Positions 52,554 to 58,966 of a stretch of 64,000 nucleotides of DNA are shown here, in pieces. Under the pieces are notes generated by a model. The model searched no databases and was not told the origin of the DNA. It was given only the letters and a program-made list of their open reading frames with translations. The stretch spans positions 126,452 to 190,451 of the forward strand of contig NZ_JPUA01000026.1 of assembly GCF_002211105.1 (NCBI RefSeq). The letters are read 5' to 3'. The DNA comes from Halomonas campaniensis (GTDB taxonomy: Bacteria > Pseudomonadota > Gammaproteobacteria > Pseudomonadales > Halomonadaceae). The translations under genes were made by a program, and so were the position numbers. Position 1 is the first letter of the stretch; each line of letters starts with the position of its first letter.

Positions 52554-53004
52554 TCTGTCAATAGGCCGCAGTATTTTTTATTGGCCGCGTAAGCGGTCAA
52601 TATCAAGTCCTTGAGCCAGTGATCCTACTTCATCTGTCATCGTTGGCTGTGGGTGGCTTACAGCAAACACCTATTGAGGCTCTCTAACGTGGTAGTTCAC
52701 CACTGCCAAACCGGGGTGCTCCTTGCAGGGGGGCTGGGGTACTAGACATTCATCGGTTAACCAGCATCTGTCCTATTCAAAAAGCGGGTTACTTTACAGT
52801 TCCAGTTAGTTTCAGGTTCAGCGCCGGTGTAAGCCCACTTGCTCAGGGTATTGGTGCACGCCAGCAGGATGGATAATCAAAGCGACGGGCTTCTAGTTGG
52901 GTGTAGAAGTCGAGTTGCAGATTTCAAGATCAGTCAGCAGACACCCGGTTTCAGCACACTCCGTGATGATCCAGTTAGACGTTGATCATCATCCTGCTGC
53001 GTGA
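52554..53004 (-). ncRNA. Non-coding arm of the IS, candidate guide (seeker/bridge) RNA region
   Basis: There is no ORF here. IS1111-group elements encode a guide RNA from the non-coding end downstream of the transposase, and this arm is in that position. A perfect 8-bp stem (52964-52971 with 52984-52991) shows a 12-nt loop. On the transposase-sense strand the loop contains GTCTAAC, a match to the attC consensus RYYYAAC and 6 of 7 bases of the interrupted site's GCCTAAC. A second segment, ACACCTATTGAGG (52667-52679), resembles the IS end/target junction ACACCTATGAG. The exact RNA limits are not visible. Confidence 0.45.
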
Positions 53005-54054
53005 CTAACTCGTTAAAAAGCGTTGCTCATCAAACACCTTCTCGTTCTTTAACATGAAATAGACCGCACGTCCGAGCTTGTGGGCCAGAGCCGATAAAGC
53101 TTTGGCTTTACCCATGCGTTTCTGTAAACGTTGTAACAGTTTTTGAGCACCTGGATTGCCCCGCAGATAAAGCACCGCAGCCTCAGAAAAAGCCCACTTT
53201 AGATGGGCATTGCCAATCTTGTTGCCCTGGGTGCCATAGGTCTTACCGGCCGATTCGGCTTTGCATATGATCAGTCGGGAATAGGAGGCAAACTTCTGGA
53301 CAGATTCAAAACGTCGAATATCACCCACTTCATACAGAATGGTGAGGGCCAGAATACGGCCAATGTCAACGCCGGGAATGGTTTTTAATAAGTGGTAGTA
53401 GGTTGGCTGATGCTTTTTGGCCTGTTTTTCCAATAGCCATTCCACTTGGCTTAGTTCCCGGTGGTAACACTCTAAAACGGCCATATCGAGATCGATATGG
53501 CGCTGAACGAGCGGGTCATCAAAGGTTCTGCCCAATTGTTCTCTGGCACTGACATTTTTTAAATTGACCTTGTTGGGTGGTAGGTTGTACTGACTCGTTG
53601 TGTTGACCACATGAGCTTTGAGATCACCGCCGTGGCGAACGAGCCCAGTTCGGCGGCGAAGCAAGTCACGGGTAGCTCGCATGCTGCGTGGGTAGACATA
53701 AGCGAGGGGGAAATTACCGCCTCGAATAAGCGCCGCAATTTTGTAAGAATCCACACGGTCATTCTTGGTTTTACCGCCATGAATGGCCTTCATATAAAGG
53801 GCATGACCGAGAATGAAAACAATGCCCTGGTCTTCACAGAAATCAGCGATCCAGTACCAGCAGTGCATGCATTCGGCGCCGATTACCAGATCGTCCAGGT
53901 AAGGTTCGAGCAGATTAAGCAGAGGTTCTGGTTTGGCTGGAATCTCTTTATGCAGAAGGGTTTCGCCCTGCTGATCCAGGATACAGACATACAGGCTACG
54001 GGCATGCAGATCAATTCCACAGTAGTGGCGATGAGTGCTATTGTAAAAGTTCAT
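53005..54054 (-). CDS. IS110-family DEDD transposase
   Basis: This 349-aa transposase has an RuvC-like N-terminal domain (CGIDLHARSLYV with the first Asp; GAECMHC; KNDRVDSYKIAAL with the last two Asp). The C-terminal Tnp20 domain starts at TIPGVDIGRILALTI and contains the serine/tyrosine region KFASYSRLIICKAESAGKTYG. ATG 54054 has AGGAG 8 nt upstream; the frame is open to 54099. No lesion is visible, so the gene may be functional. Confidence 0.94.
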   Translation of the reverse strand: MNFYNSTHRHYCGIDLHARSLYVCILDQQGETLLHKEIPAKPEPLLNLLEPYLDDLVIGAECMHCWYWIADFCEDQGIVFILGHALYMKAIHGGKTKNDRVDSYKIAALIRGGNFPLAYVYPRSMRATRDLLRRRTGLVRHGGDLKAHVVNTTSQYNLPPNKVNLKNVSAREQLGRTFDDPLVQRHIDLDMAVLECYHRELSQVEWLLEKQAKKHQPTYYHLLKTIPGVDIGRILALTILYEVGDIRRFESVQKFASYSRLIICKAESAGKTYGTQGNKIGNAHLKWAFSEAAVLYLRGNPGAQKLLQRLQKRMGKAKALSALAHKLGRAVYFMLKNEKVFDEQRFLTS

Positions 54055-54135
54055 TGAGTCTTCTCCTGTTAGGTTTGGTCGCCTTTTCAGCTTAGCCAAA
54101 CGGGCTGAGCTGGGGGAGAAGGCTCAATGAGTATC

Positions 54136-54206
54136 AAAGGGCTGTTGACGTACGGTTTTTCCGTCGCTTCGCTCCTCCAAAACCGCCGCAAAGCCCGGCG
54201 TTATAC
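54136..54206 (+). other. attC site 3, right fragment
   Basis: AAAGGGCTGTTGACGTACGG ... CCGCCGCAAAGCCC and the core GTTATAC (54200-54206) are the distal arms of the attC cut by the IS. GGGCT and AGCCC pair as the outer inner-arm. The core reads TATAC instead of the strict RRRY form. Confidence 0.8.
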
Positions 54207-54224
54207 GTCGTAGGGAGGCTTCCA

Positions 54225-55034
54225 TTGAAGACCGAGTGGCAATTTAGTTTTGAGGCGGTCGATTTCCACTTTGGAAAGGAACACAAGTACAAGGGGGCGT
54301 CTGAGCAACCGGTCGACTTCGGGAATGGCACAATTGAGCGGCTAGAGTTCGAGGCTCGGATTGAGCCTGGAAATGATCGCAATTGTCCCCCGGGTGTGGA
54401 GCAAGTGGGCACTTTGTACATCACCCTTGGGTATGGGGTGGAAGAAGCGAAGCCTATGGCTCACTGGATCGCCCAGTACATGACTCAGCAAATTTCGTTT
54501 CAGTCAGGCCGCTTCAAGATCAACTACGGCCTTGTTACATGCAAGCGTATCGCGGAGACGGAGGAGGAAGAGAAGGAGTTCGGAGATAAGCTTTATTCTG
54601 TTGAGCTTCATTTAGAAGAAGTCATACCAACTCCAGCGTTTGATTCGGAGCAATTTCAAGAAAATGCTCTCAAGCCGATCGACATGCGCCTACTTGCTCA
54701 GTTCAATGACGCTGCGGCGGATGAGAGCCCTATCAAAAGATTTCTGGGTTTCTTCAGAATCCTTGAAAGCTTGTTTTCGGGCTCAAAGAAGGAACCCTTG
54801 AAGGCCGCGTTCAAGAAGTCCGAAAAGCTTCGACGAAATTTTGAGAAACTGTTTCCAGACGGGAAATTCGAAGCCTTCGTAGACGAAGTGGTTGATGTTC
54901 GTCATCGCTGCGCGCACCTCAAACTGGACAAATCGTTTGGATATGCTCCAATCGATCCCAAAATTGATGAAGAAGTTAGGCCGTATCTCGGCGCGTTGGA
55001 GGCGCTCTGTGCCAGCTTCATGCGCGACGTATAA
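54225..55034 (+). CDS. Cassette 4: HEPN-like protein of unknown function
   Basis: This 269-aa protein starts at TTG 54225 with GGGAGG about 7 nt upstream. The N-terminal 140 residues are beta-rich. The C-terminal helical region has IKRFLGFFRILESLF and DVRHRCAHLKLDKSFGY, in which Arg226 and His231 form the R-x4-H pattern of HEPN nucleases. Similar C-termini occur in MauJ-like proteins. The stop TAA lies in the attC heptamer GTATAAC. It could be a stress- or defence-related RNase, but no partner gene is present. Confidence 0.68.
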   Translation: MKTEWQFSFEAVDFHFGKEHKYKGASEQPVDFGNGTIERLEFEARIEPGNDRNCPPGVEQVGTLYITLGYGVEEAKPMAHWIAQYMTQQISFQSGRFKINYGLVTCKRIAETEEEEKEFGDKLYSVELHLEEVIPTPAFDSEQFQENALKPIDMRLLAQFNDAAADESPIKRFLGFFRILESLFSGSKKEPLKAAFKKSEKLRRNFEKLFPDGKFEAFVDEVVDVRHRCAHLKLDKSFGYAPIDPKIDEEVRPYLGALEALCASFMRDV

Positions 55035-55127
55035 CAACACGTTTCAGGTGACGTTTGACCCGCTGAGCACCCTTGCTGGTGCAAGCGCACGCATAGTCTC
55101 AAACGCACCTGAACGTGAGCGTTATGC
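55029..55127 (+). other. attC site 4
   Basis: GTATAAC (55029-55035) and GTTATGC (55121-55127) bound a 99-bp site. Its arms CGTTTCAGGTGACGTTTGA / TCAAACGCACCTGAACG form a long hairpin. GTATAAC is the exact complement of this cassette's own start (G)TTATAC at 54200, as expected for an integrated cassette. Confidence 0.93.
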
Positions 55128-55181
55128 AGTCACTTCCAGATCGCATTGGCAAGCGTCACGTGACGCATTACGCTTCTCTTC

Positions 55182-55463
55182 ATGATCAAATCCTTCGCTG
55201 ACAAACGAACCCAAGAACTCTACTCCAAGGGCAAGTCAAAGAAATTTCCTGCGGATGTTGCTCCGAGAGCAACTAGAAAACTTGAATACGTGGATTTGGC
55301 CGTACAGCTAGAGGATTTGAAAGTGCCGCCCGGCAATCGCCTCCACCCGCTGTCGGGAAACAGGCAGGGGTAGCACGCAATTTCAATCAATGATTAGTGG
55401 CGTATCTGTTTTCGTTTTGAAGGTGGTGATGCGTATGAAGTCGAAGTGTGTGACTACCACTGA
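55182..55463 (+). pseudogene. higB: Cassette 5: HigB toxin with two in-frame amber codons
   Basis: The frame reads as a HigB/RelE-family mRNA interferase along its whole length: MIKSFADKRTQELY, RKLEYVDLAVQLEDLKVPPG, then WRICFRFEGGDAYEVEVCDYH before TGA 55461-55463. It is broken by TAG at 55371-55373 and 55395-55397. Both fall where the family usually has Gln (…KGQ and NDQW), so each is explained by one C-to-T change of CAG. The toxin is presumably dead unless amber codons are read through. higA follows 13 nt later. Confidence 0.9.
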
Positions 55464-55476
55464 GTGAGGTGATGAT

Positions 55477-55791
55477 ATGTCTATTCTTAATACGACCGGT
55501 ATGCTACGCAAACCCACACATCCAGGCGAAATGCTGAGGAAAGATTTTCTTCCGGATTATGGGCTGACGGTTTCGGGGTTGGCCGAATCTTTGGGTGTCT
55601 CTCGTCAGTCAGTTAATGAATTATTGCGCGAACGTCGTGCTGTTAGCCCTGAAATGGCGCTCCGGCTTGCTCGCTTGTTTGGTAACTCGCCAGAATTCTG
55701 GCTGAATGCACAGCGGTCTGTTGATCTCTGGAATGCTGCGAAGTCGGTGAAGGAAGAAGTGGATCGAATCAAGCCGCTACATGTTGCATAA
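55477..55791 (+). CDS. higA: Cassette 5: HigA antitoxin
   Basis: This 104-aa XRE-family antitoxin has THPGEMLRKDFLPDYGL and a helix-turn-helix (LAESLGVSRQSVNELLRERR, residues 36-55), typical of HigA. It would bind HigB and repress the operon. GAGGTGATGAT precedes the ATG. Its stop TAA lies within the attC heptamer GCATAAC. It is intact although the toxin gene is broken. Confidence 0.95.
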   Translation: MSILNTTGMLRKPTHPGEMLRKDFLPDYGLTVSGLAESLGVSRQSVNELLRERRAVSPEMALRLARLFGNSPEFWLNAQRSVDLWNAAKSVKEEVDRIKPLHVA

Positions 55792-55863
55792 CCAAGCCGT
55801 GCAGCGGATGCCAAAACCTAAGCTTCGCTCCGGCTTTGTCACCGGTGATGGCAGGCGTTAACT
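55786..55863 (+). other. attC site 5
   Basis: GCATAAC (55786-55792) and GTTAACT (55857-55863) bound a 78-bp site. AAGCCG / CGGCTT and the TTCGCTCCGGC loop region form the stem. GCATAAC is the complement of the cassette's own start (G)TTATGC at 55121. Confidence 0.88.
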
Positions 55864-55874
55864 CAAAAATACCT

Positions 55875-56651
55875 ATGATCGAACAAGTTGTTAAAGAAGA
55901 GATCCTTTCCAGGATTGAGAAAGCTGAAAAAGAGCATGGGGTACGAGTGCTTTATGCCGTTGAATCAGGTAGCCGGGCTTGGGGTTTCGAGTCACCCAAC
56001 AGTGACTACGATGTCCGCTTTATATATGCCCATCCCAAGGACTGGTATGTGGCCGTCGATCTAGAAGACAAGAGGGATGTTATTGAATATCCGATTGTCG
56101 ACGAAATCGACATTAATGGGTGGGACATCAGAAAAGCTTTGAAGCTTTTTTCTAAGTCAAATCCTGCGTTTGTGGAATGGCTGCAGTCACCCATCGTCTA
56201 TATCGAGCGGGGCAATTTTGCTCAGGAAGCGCGGGAGCTTCTTCCGAAGGTGTATTCCGTTGAAAAAGGAATATACCACTACCGCAGTATGGCGAAGACG
56301 AATTACAGGGGTTATCTCCGCGAAGAGCTAGTTCCCATTAAGAAGTATTTCTATGTATTGAGGCCACTGCTTTCAATTATGTGGCTGGAAAAATATCGGG
56401 AACCAGCACCAATTGAATTTGAGAAACTTCGGAAAATGGTCAGCGAAAGAATTGATCTGGATAGCCAGATTTCAGAGTTGCTCGAAAGGAAAAAGAGGAG
56501 CTTGGAAAAGGAGTTGGCGCCGCCGATCACTGAGCTAAACCATTTCATTGAGTCTGAGCTTCAGCGGTTGGAATCTTTTGCAGAGAGCCCTGGTAAAAGC
56601 GGGCAAACTATGAACGACCTAAACTCTTTGTTCCACGAGACATTGAGTTAA
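55875..56651 (+). CDS. Cassette 6: RlaP/YcgL-type nucleotidyltransferase
   Basis: This 258-aa protein belongs to the DNA polymerase beta superfamily. The signature ESGSRAWGFESPNSDYDVRF (about 29-48) has the GS and SDxDxR metal-binding residues and matches the RlaP group (PF10127), found with RNA repair genes and elsewhere. The C-terminal 100 residues are helical. ATG 55875 lies 12 nt after the attC core. Its stop is inside the next attC heptamer AGTTAAC. The substrate is unknown. Confidence 0.82.
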   Translation: MIEQVVKEEILSRIEKAEKEHGVRVLYAVESGSRAWGFESPNSDYDVRFIYAHPKDWYVAVDLEDKRDVIEYPIVDEIDINGWDIRKALKLFSKSNPAFVEWLQSPIVYIERGNFAQEARELLPKVYSVEKGIYHYRSMAKTNYRGYLREELVPIKKYFYVLRPLLSIMWLEKYREPAPIEFEKLRKMVSERIDLDSQISELLERKKRSLEKELAPPITELNHFIESELQRLESFAESPGKSGQTMNDLNSLFHETLS

Positions 56652-56716
56652 CAAGGGTCTCAAGCCGACCGGTTTGCGCTGGCGTTCCAACCGGCGGCTT
56701 AGCCCAGGCATTATGC
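56646..56716 (+). other. attC site 6
   Basis: AGTTAAC (56646-56652) exactly complements the cassette start (G)TTAACT at 55857. The distal core reads ATTATGC (56710-56716), with the usual first G changed to A. Arms AAGCCGACCGGTT / AACCGGCGGCTT form a strong stem. Confidence 0.85.
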
Positions 56717-56755
56717 TTTTATCAAATTTGTTATAGCCGCAAGGAACCGTACGCA

Positions 56756-57473
56756 ATGGACATCCCACGAATATTCAGCATCACTGAGAGTGGGCACCGC
56801 ATACATAATCCATTCACACCTGAAAAATTCGCCACTCTCGGTGAGGCTTTGCGCCTGGAGTCGGAGGATCGCGTCCTGGATCTTGGTAGCGGCTCGGGTG
56901 AGATGCTTTGTACTTGGGCACGCGACTACGGCATTGTCGGTACCGGCATCGACATGAGCGAGTTATTCAGCGAGCAAGCGAAGCGCCGCGCTGAACAACG
57001 GGGGTCGCTGATCGCGTCGAGTTCATTCATGGGGATGCTGTCGGTTACGTTGCTGACGAGAAGGTCAGCGTGGCCGCATGCGTCGGGCTACCTGGATCGC
57101 CGGAGGAGTCGCTGGCACCAGCGAACTTCTTGCGCGAAGCCTGAGCACCGGAGGAATTATCCTTATCGGAGAACCTTATTGGTTGCAGTTGCCGCCAACG
57201 GAAGCTGTCGCCAAGGGGTGTCTGGCAAATGCAATTTCTGACTTCCTTGTGCTGCCCGAACTGGTCAGATCTTTCGATCGCCAGGGCTACGACGTTGTTG
57301 AAATGGTGCTGGCCAATCAGGACGGCTGGGACAGATACGAGGCGGCCAAATGGCTCACCATGCGCCGATGGCTTGAAGCCAATCCCAACGATGAGTTGGC
57401 AGAAGAGGTTCAATCCAAATTGTCCTCGGAGCCTGAGCGCCATGCAGCTTACACGCGTGAGTATCTCGGCTGA
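56756..57473 (+). pseudogene. Cassette 7: SAM-dependent methyltransferase with two frameshifts and a nonsense codon
   Basis: The reading frames together spell a class I methyltransferase: MDIPRIFSITESGHRIHNPF, RVLDLGSGSGEM (SAM loop), GIDMSELF, then ATWIAGGVAGT, GGIILIGEPYW and ERHAAYTREYLG. Continuity needs one extra G in the run at 57000-57004 and one more in the run at 57085-57087. The frame then meets TGA at 57471-57473 where relatives appear to have Trp. Beyond it GVFALMPR continues to TAA inside the attC heptamer. Two frameshifts alone could be sequencing errors; the third lesion favours a true pseudogene. Confidence 0.85.
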
Positions 57474-57512
57474 GGAGTGTTCGCGCTGATGCCGCGGCTC
57501 TGCCTCAAACAG

Positions 57513-57574
57513 GCTTAACAAGTCTTTTGCAGCGGAGCGCAAAAAGAACGCGCTCTCTGAAAAGTTCGTTATGT
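57513..57574 (+). other. attC site 7
   Basis: GCTTAAC (57513-57519) and GTTATGT (57568-57574) bound a 62-bp site with a GCGGAGCGCAAAAAGAACGCGCTCT central hairpin. It is the last clear attC of the contiguous array. Confidence 0.82.
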
Positions 57575-57592
57575 GTAAGGGAAGCCAAAATG

Positions 57593-57689
57593 AAAGGGGT
57601 CAGATCGAGTTTATTCTGATCAATGTAAAGAGAGCAGGTTGATTTGTTTTTAACCAAGCTGACTGATCTAAAACCTATCTGATCCCTTT
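57593..57689. repeat. 97-bp inverted-repeat element (REP/MITE-like) in cassette 8
   Basis: Terminal arms AAAGGGGTCAGAT (57593-57605) and ATCTGATCCCTTT (57677-57689) match in 12 of 13 positions. GGTT...AACC lies inside. The element begins 3 nt after the start of a possible cassette ORF (ATG 57590), which it stops after nine codons. GGGGTCAGA-type ends are common in REP-like mobile repeats. The GCCTAAC at 57712-57718 may be the relic of this cassette's attC. Confidence 0.6.
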
Positions 57690-57720
57690 TTTTCATTGCC
57701 TCCCGTTCTCGGCCTAACTC

Positions 57721-58455
57721 CTAAACTTGCGCGTAACCTCCGTCAACAAACACCTCGCTTCCGGTCATAAAGCTGCTATCGTCGGACGCCAGGAACGCCA
57801 CCGCGCCTGCGGTTTCTTGGGGATCTCCCAGACGCTCAAGCGGTACGCTCCGTTTCATCTTGCTCAGGGCGTCGGATGGGAGCAATTCGATCAACTTGTC
57901 TGTTTTGGTCGGGCCAGGAGACATGACGTTCACGCGGATGCCGGTGCCCCTGAGATCATAGGCCCAACTGCGCACCAGATTTCGGACGGCCGCCTTGGAG
58001 GCGCTGTAGATACTCATCGCGGGGGTGCCCATGCTGCCGACCGTGGAACCGGTGAGGATGATGGAGCCGCCGTTCGTCATCAGGGGGAGGGCCTTCTGGA
58101 CAGTGAAGAGGGTGCCTTTGACGTTGATGTCGAAGATGTAGTCGTAGTGCTCCTCAGTGATCTCTCCCAGGCTGGCGAATTCGCCGACGCCCGCGTTGGC
58201 CACCAGTACGTCCAGGCGGCCTTTCTCTTTCTGCACTGTATCGAATACGCGGTCGAGATCCTGTGGCTTCGTTACATCCGCCTGGATGCCCCGGGCGTTG
58301 GATCCCAATGCCTCAGCTGCGTTGTCGAGGGCCTCCTGGCGCCGTCCGACAATGAAGACGAAGGCGCCTTCGTCGATGAGGCGTTGGGCCGAGGCCAGGC
58401 CGATGCCGCTGGCTCCGCCAGTGATTAGTGCAATTTTACCGTTTAGTCGATTCAT
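57721..58455 (-). CDS. Short-chain dehydrogenase/reductase
   Basis: This 244-aa classical SDR has the NAD(P) loop TGGASGIG (residues 11-18), NAG (about 86), and the catalytic serine and YSASKAA (Tyr and Lys, about 150-154). The C-terminus is FVDGGYAQV. ATG 58455 has GGAGA upstream; the frame extends to 58494. It is divergent from an HxlR regulator, probably its controller. Oxidoreductase substrate is unknown. Confidence 0.92.
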   Translation of the reverse strand: MNRLNGKIALITGGASGIGLASAQRLIDEGAFVFIVGRRQEALDNAAEALGSNARGIQADVTKPQDLDRVFDTVQKEKGRLDVLVANAGVGEFASLGEITEEHYDYIFDINVKGTLFTVQKALPLMTNGGSIILTGSTVGSMGTPAMSIYSASKAAVRNLVRSWAYDLRGTGIRVNVMSPGPTKTDKLIELLPSDALSKMKRSVPLERLGDPQETAGAVAFLASDDSSFMTGSEVFVDGGYAQV

Positions 58456-58506
58456 GGTTGGGTCTCCGTGTGTGTTGACTCGATGCGCTTTCACAATATA
58501 TAAACA

Positions 58507-58545
58507 ACTTACAAATCTTCAAGTATGCACCTTTTGGTAAGTACC
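58507..58545. promoter_or_regulatory. Possible HxlR operator between the divergent genes
   Basis: ACTTAC (58507-58512) and GTAAGT (58539-58544) are inverted half-sites, with CAAGTAT between. HxlR regulators often bind such TAC/GTA half-sites, but the spacing here is wide. Confidence 0.3.
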
Positions 58546-58548
58546 TTT

Positions 58549-58914
58549 ATGGCGAAAGTAAACTCTGAAAACCCACGTTTCATTTGTGGCCTGCATGCGA
58601 CGCTGCACGTGATCTCCGGCAAGTGGAAGCCGTTGATTCTGTTCTTTTTAAGCAAGGGCCCGACGCGTTATGGCGAGCTCAAGCGAAGCGTCCGGGGCGT
58701 GAGCGACAAAATGTTGATCCAGCAGTTGAAGGAGCTGGAGTCCGACGGCATCGTCCAGCGCACCGACTATGGCGAGATCCCGCTGCGCGTCGACTACTCG
58801 CTAACGCCCTTTGGGGCAAGTCTGGTGCAGGCCATGGAGCCGCTTTGCGGCTGGGGAGAAGAGCACGAAGAGGACATTGCCGCGGCGATGGATCGCCGGA
58901 AAACCAGCCGGTAG
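58549..58914 (+). CDS. HxlR family transcriptional regulator
   Basis: This 121-aa winged-helix protein has the HxlR pattern: ATLHVISGKWKPLILFFL, RYGELKRSVRGVSDKML, LKELESDGIVQR and YSLTPFGASL. Cys22-like CGLHATLHV near the N-terminus may sense redox or electrophiles, as in several HxlR proteins. ATG 58549 fits family length better than ATG 58525. It likely regulates the divergent SDR. Confidence 0.9.
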   Translation: MAKVNSENPRFICGLHATLHVISGKWKPLILFFLSKGPTRYGELKRSVRGVSDKMLIQQLKELESDGIVQRTDYGEIPLRVDYSLTPFGASLVQAMEPLCGWGEEHEEDIAAAMDRRKTSR

Positions 58915-58966
58915 GAAGCGAAGCCGGCCTAACACCAATCTGTGAGAGTTGCCGTATGGATGCACC

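Larger units (their letters stand above)
52538..54135 (-). mobile_element. IS110-family (IS1111 group) insertion sequence inserted in an attC site
   Basis: The element is about 1.6 kb, with boundaries uncertain by a few bases. Subterminal inverted repeats of 11 bp, TGAGCCTTCTC (52543-52553) and GAGAAGGCTCA (54116-54126), lie a few bp inside the ends, as in the IS1111 group. One DEDD transposase gene occupies the right part and a roughly 450-bp non-coding arm lies on its 3' side. The element splits an integron attC directly after GCCTAAC. Attack on attC sites is the known habit of the IS1111-attC subgroup. Confidence 0.88.
48796..57718 (+). mobile_element. Decaying integron: truncated intI, attI-like site and at least seven attC-bounded cassettes
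   Basis: The integrase remnant is on the minus strand and all cassettes read on the plus strand away from it, which is the canonical integron layout. Cassette boundaries are marked by RYYYAAC and GTTRRRY heptamers 50-85 bp apart with complementary inner arms, at 50401, 51335, 52531/54200, 55029, 55786, 56646 and 57513. Several gene stop codons (TAA) lie inside the RYYYAAC heptamer. The right boundary is uncertain: cassette-like sites recur at 60159 and 60746. Several cassette genes are visibly lower in GC than the flanks, for example 49468-50406. Confidence 0.88.

Noticed and set aside
52579-52602. Hairpin ATTGGCCGC / GCGGTCAAT near the IS left end as a terminator of the transposase transcript
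   Set aside because: On the transposase strand it is followed by A, not T; the T-run lies on the wrong side.
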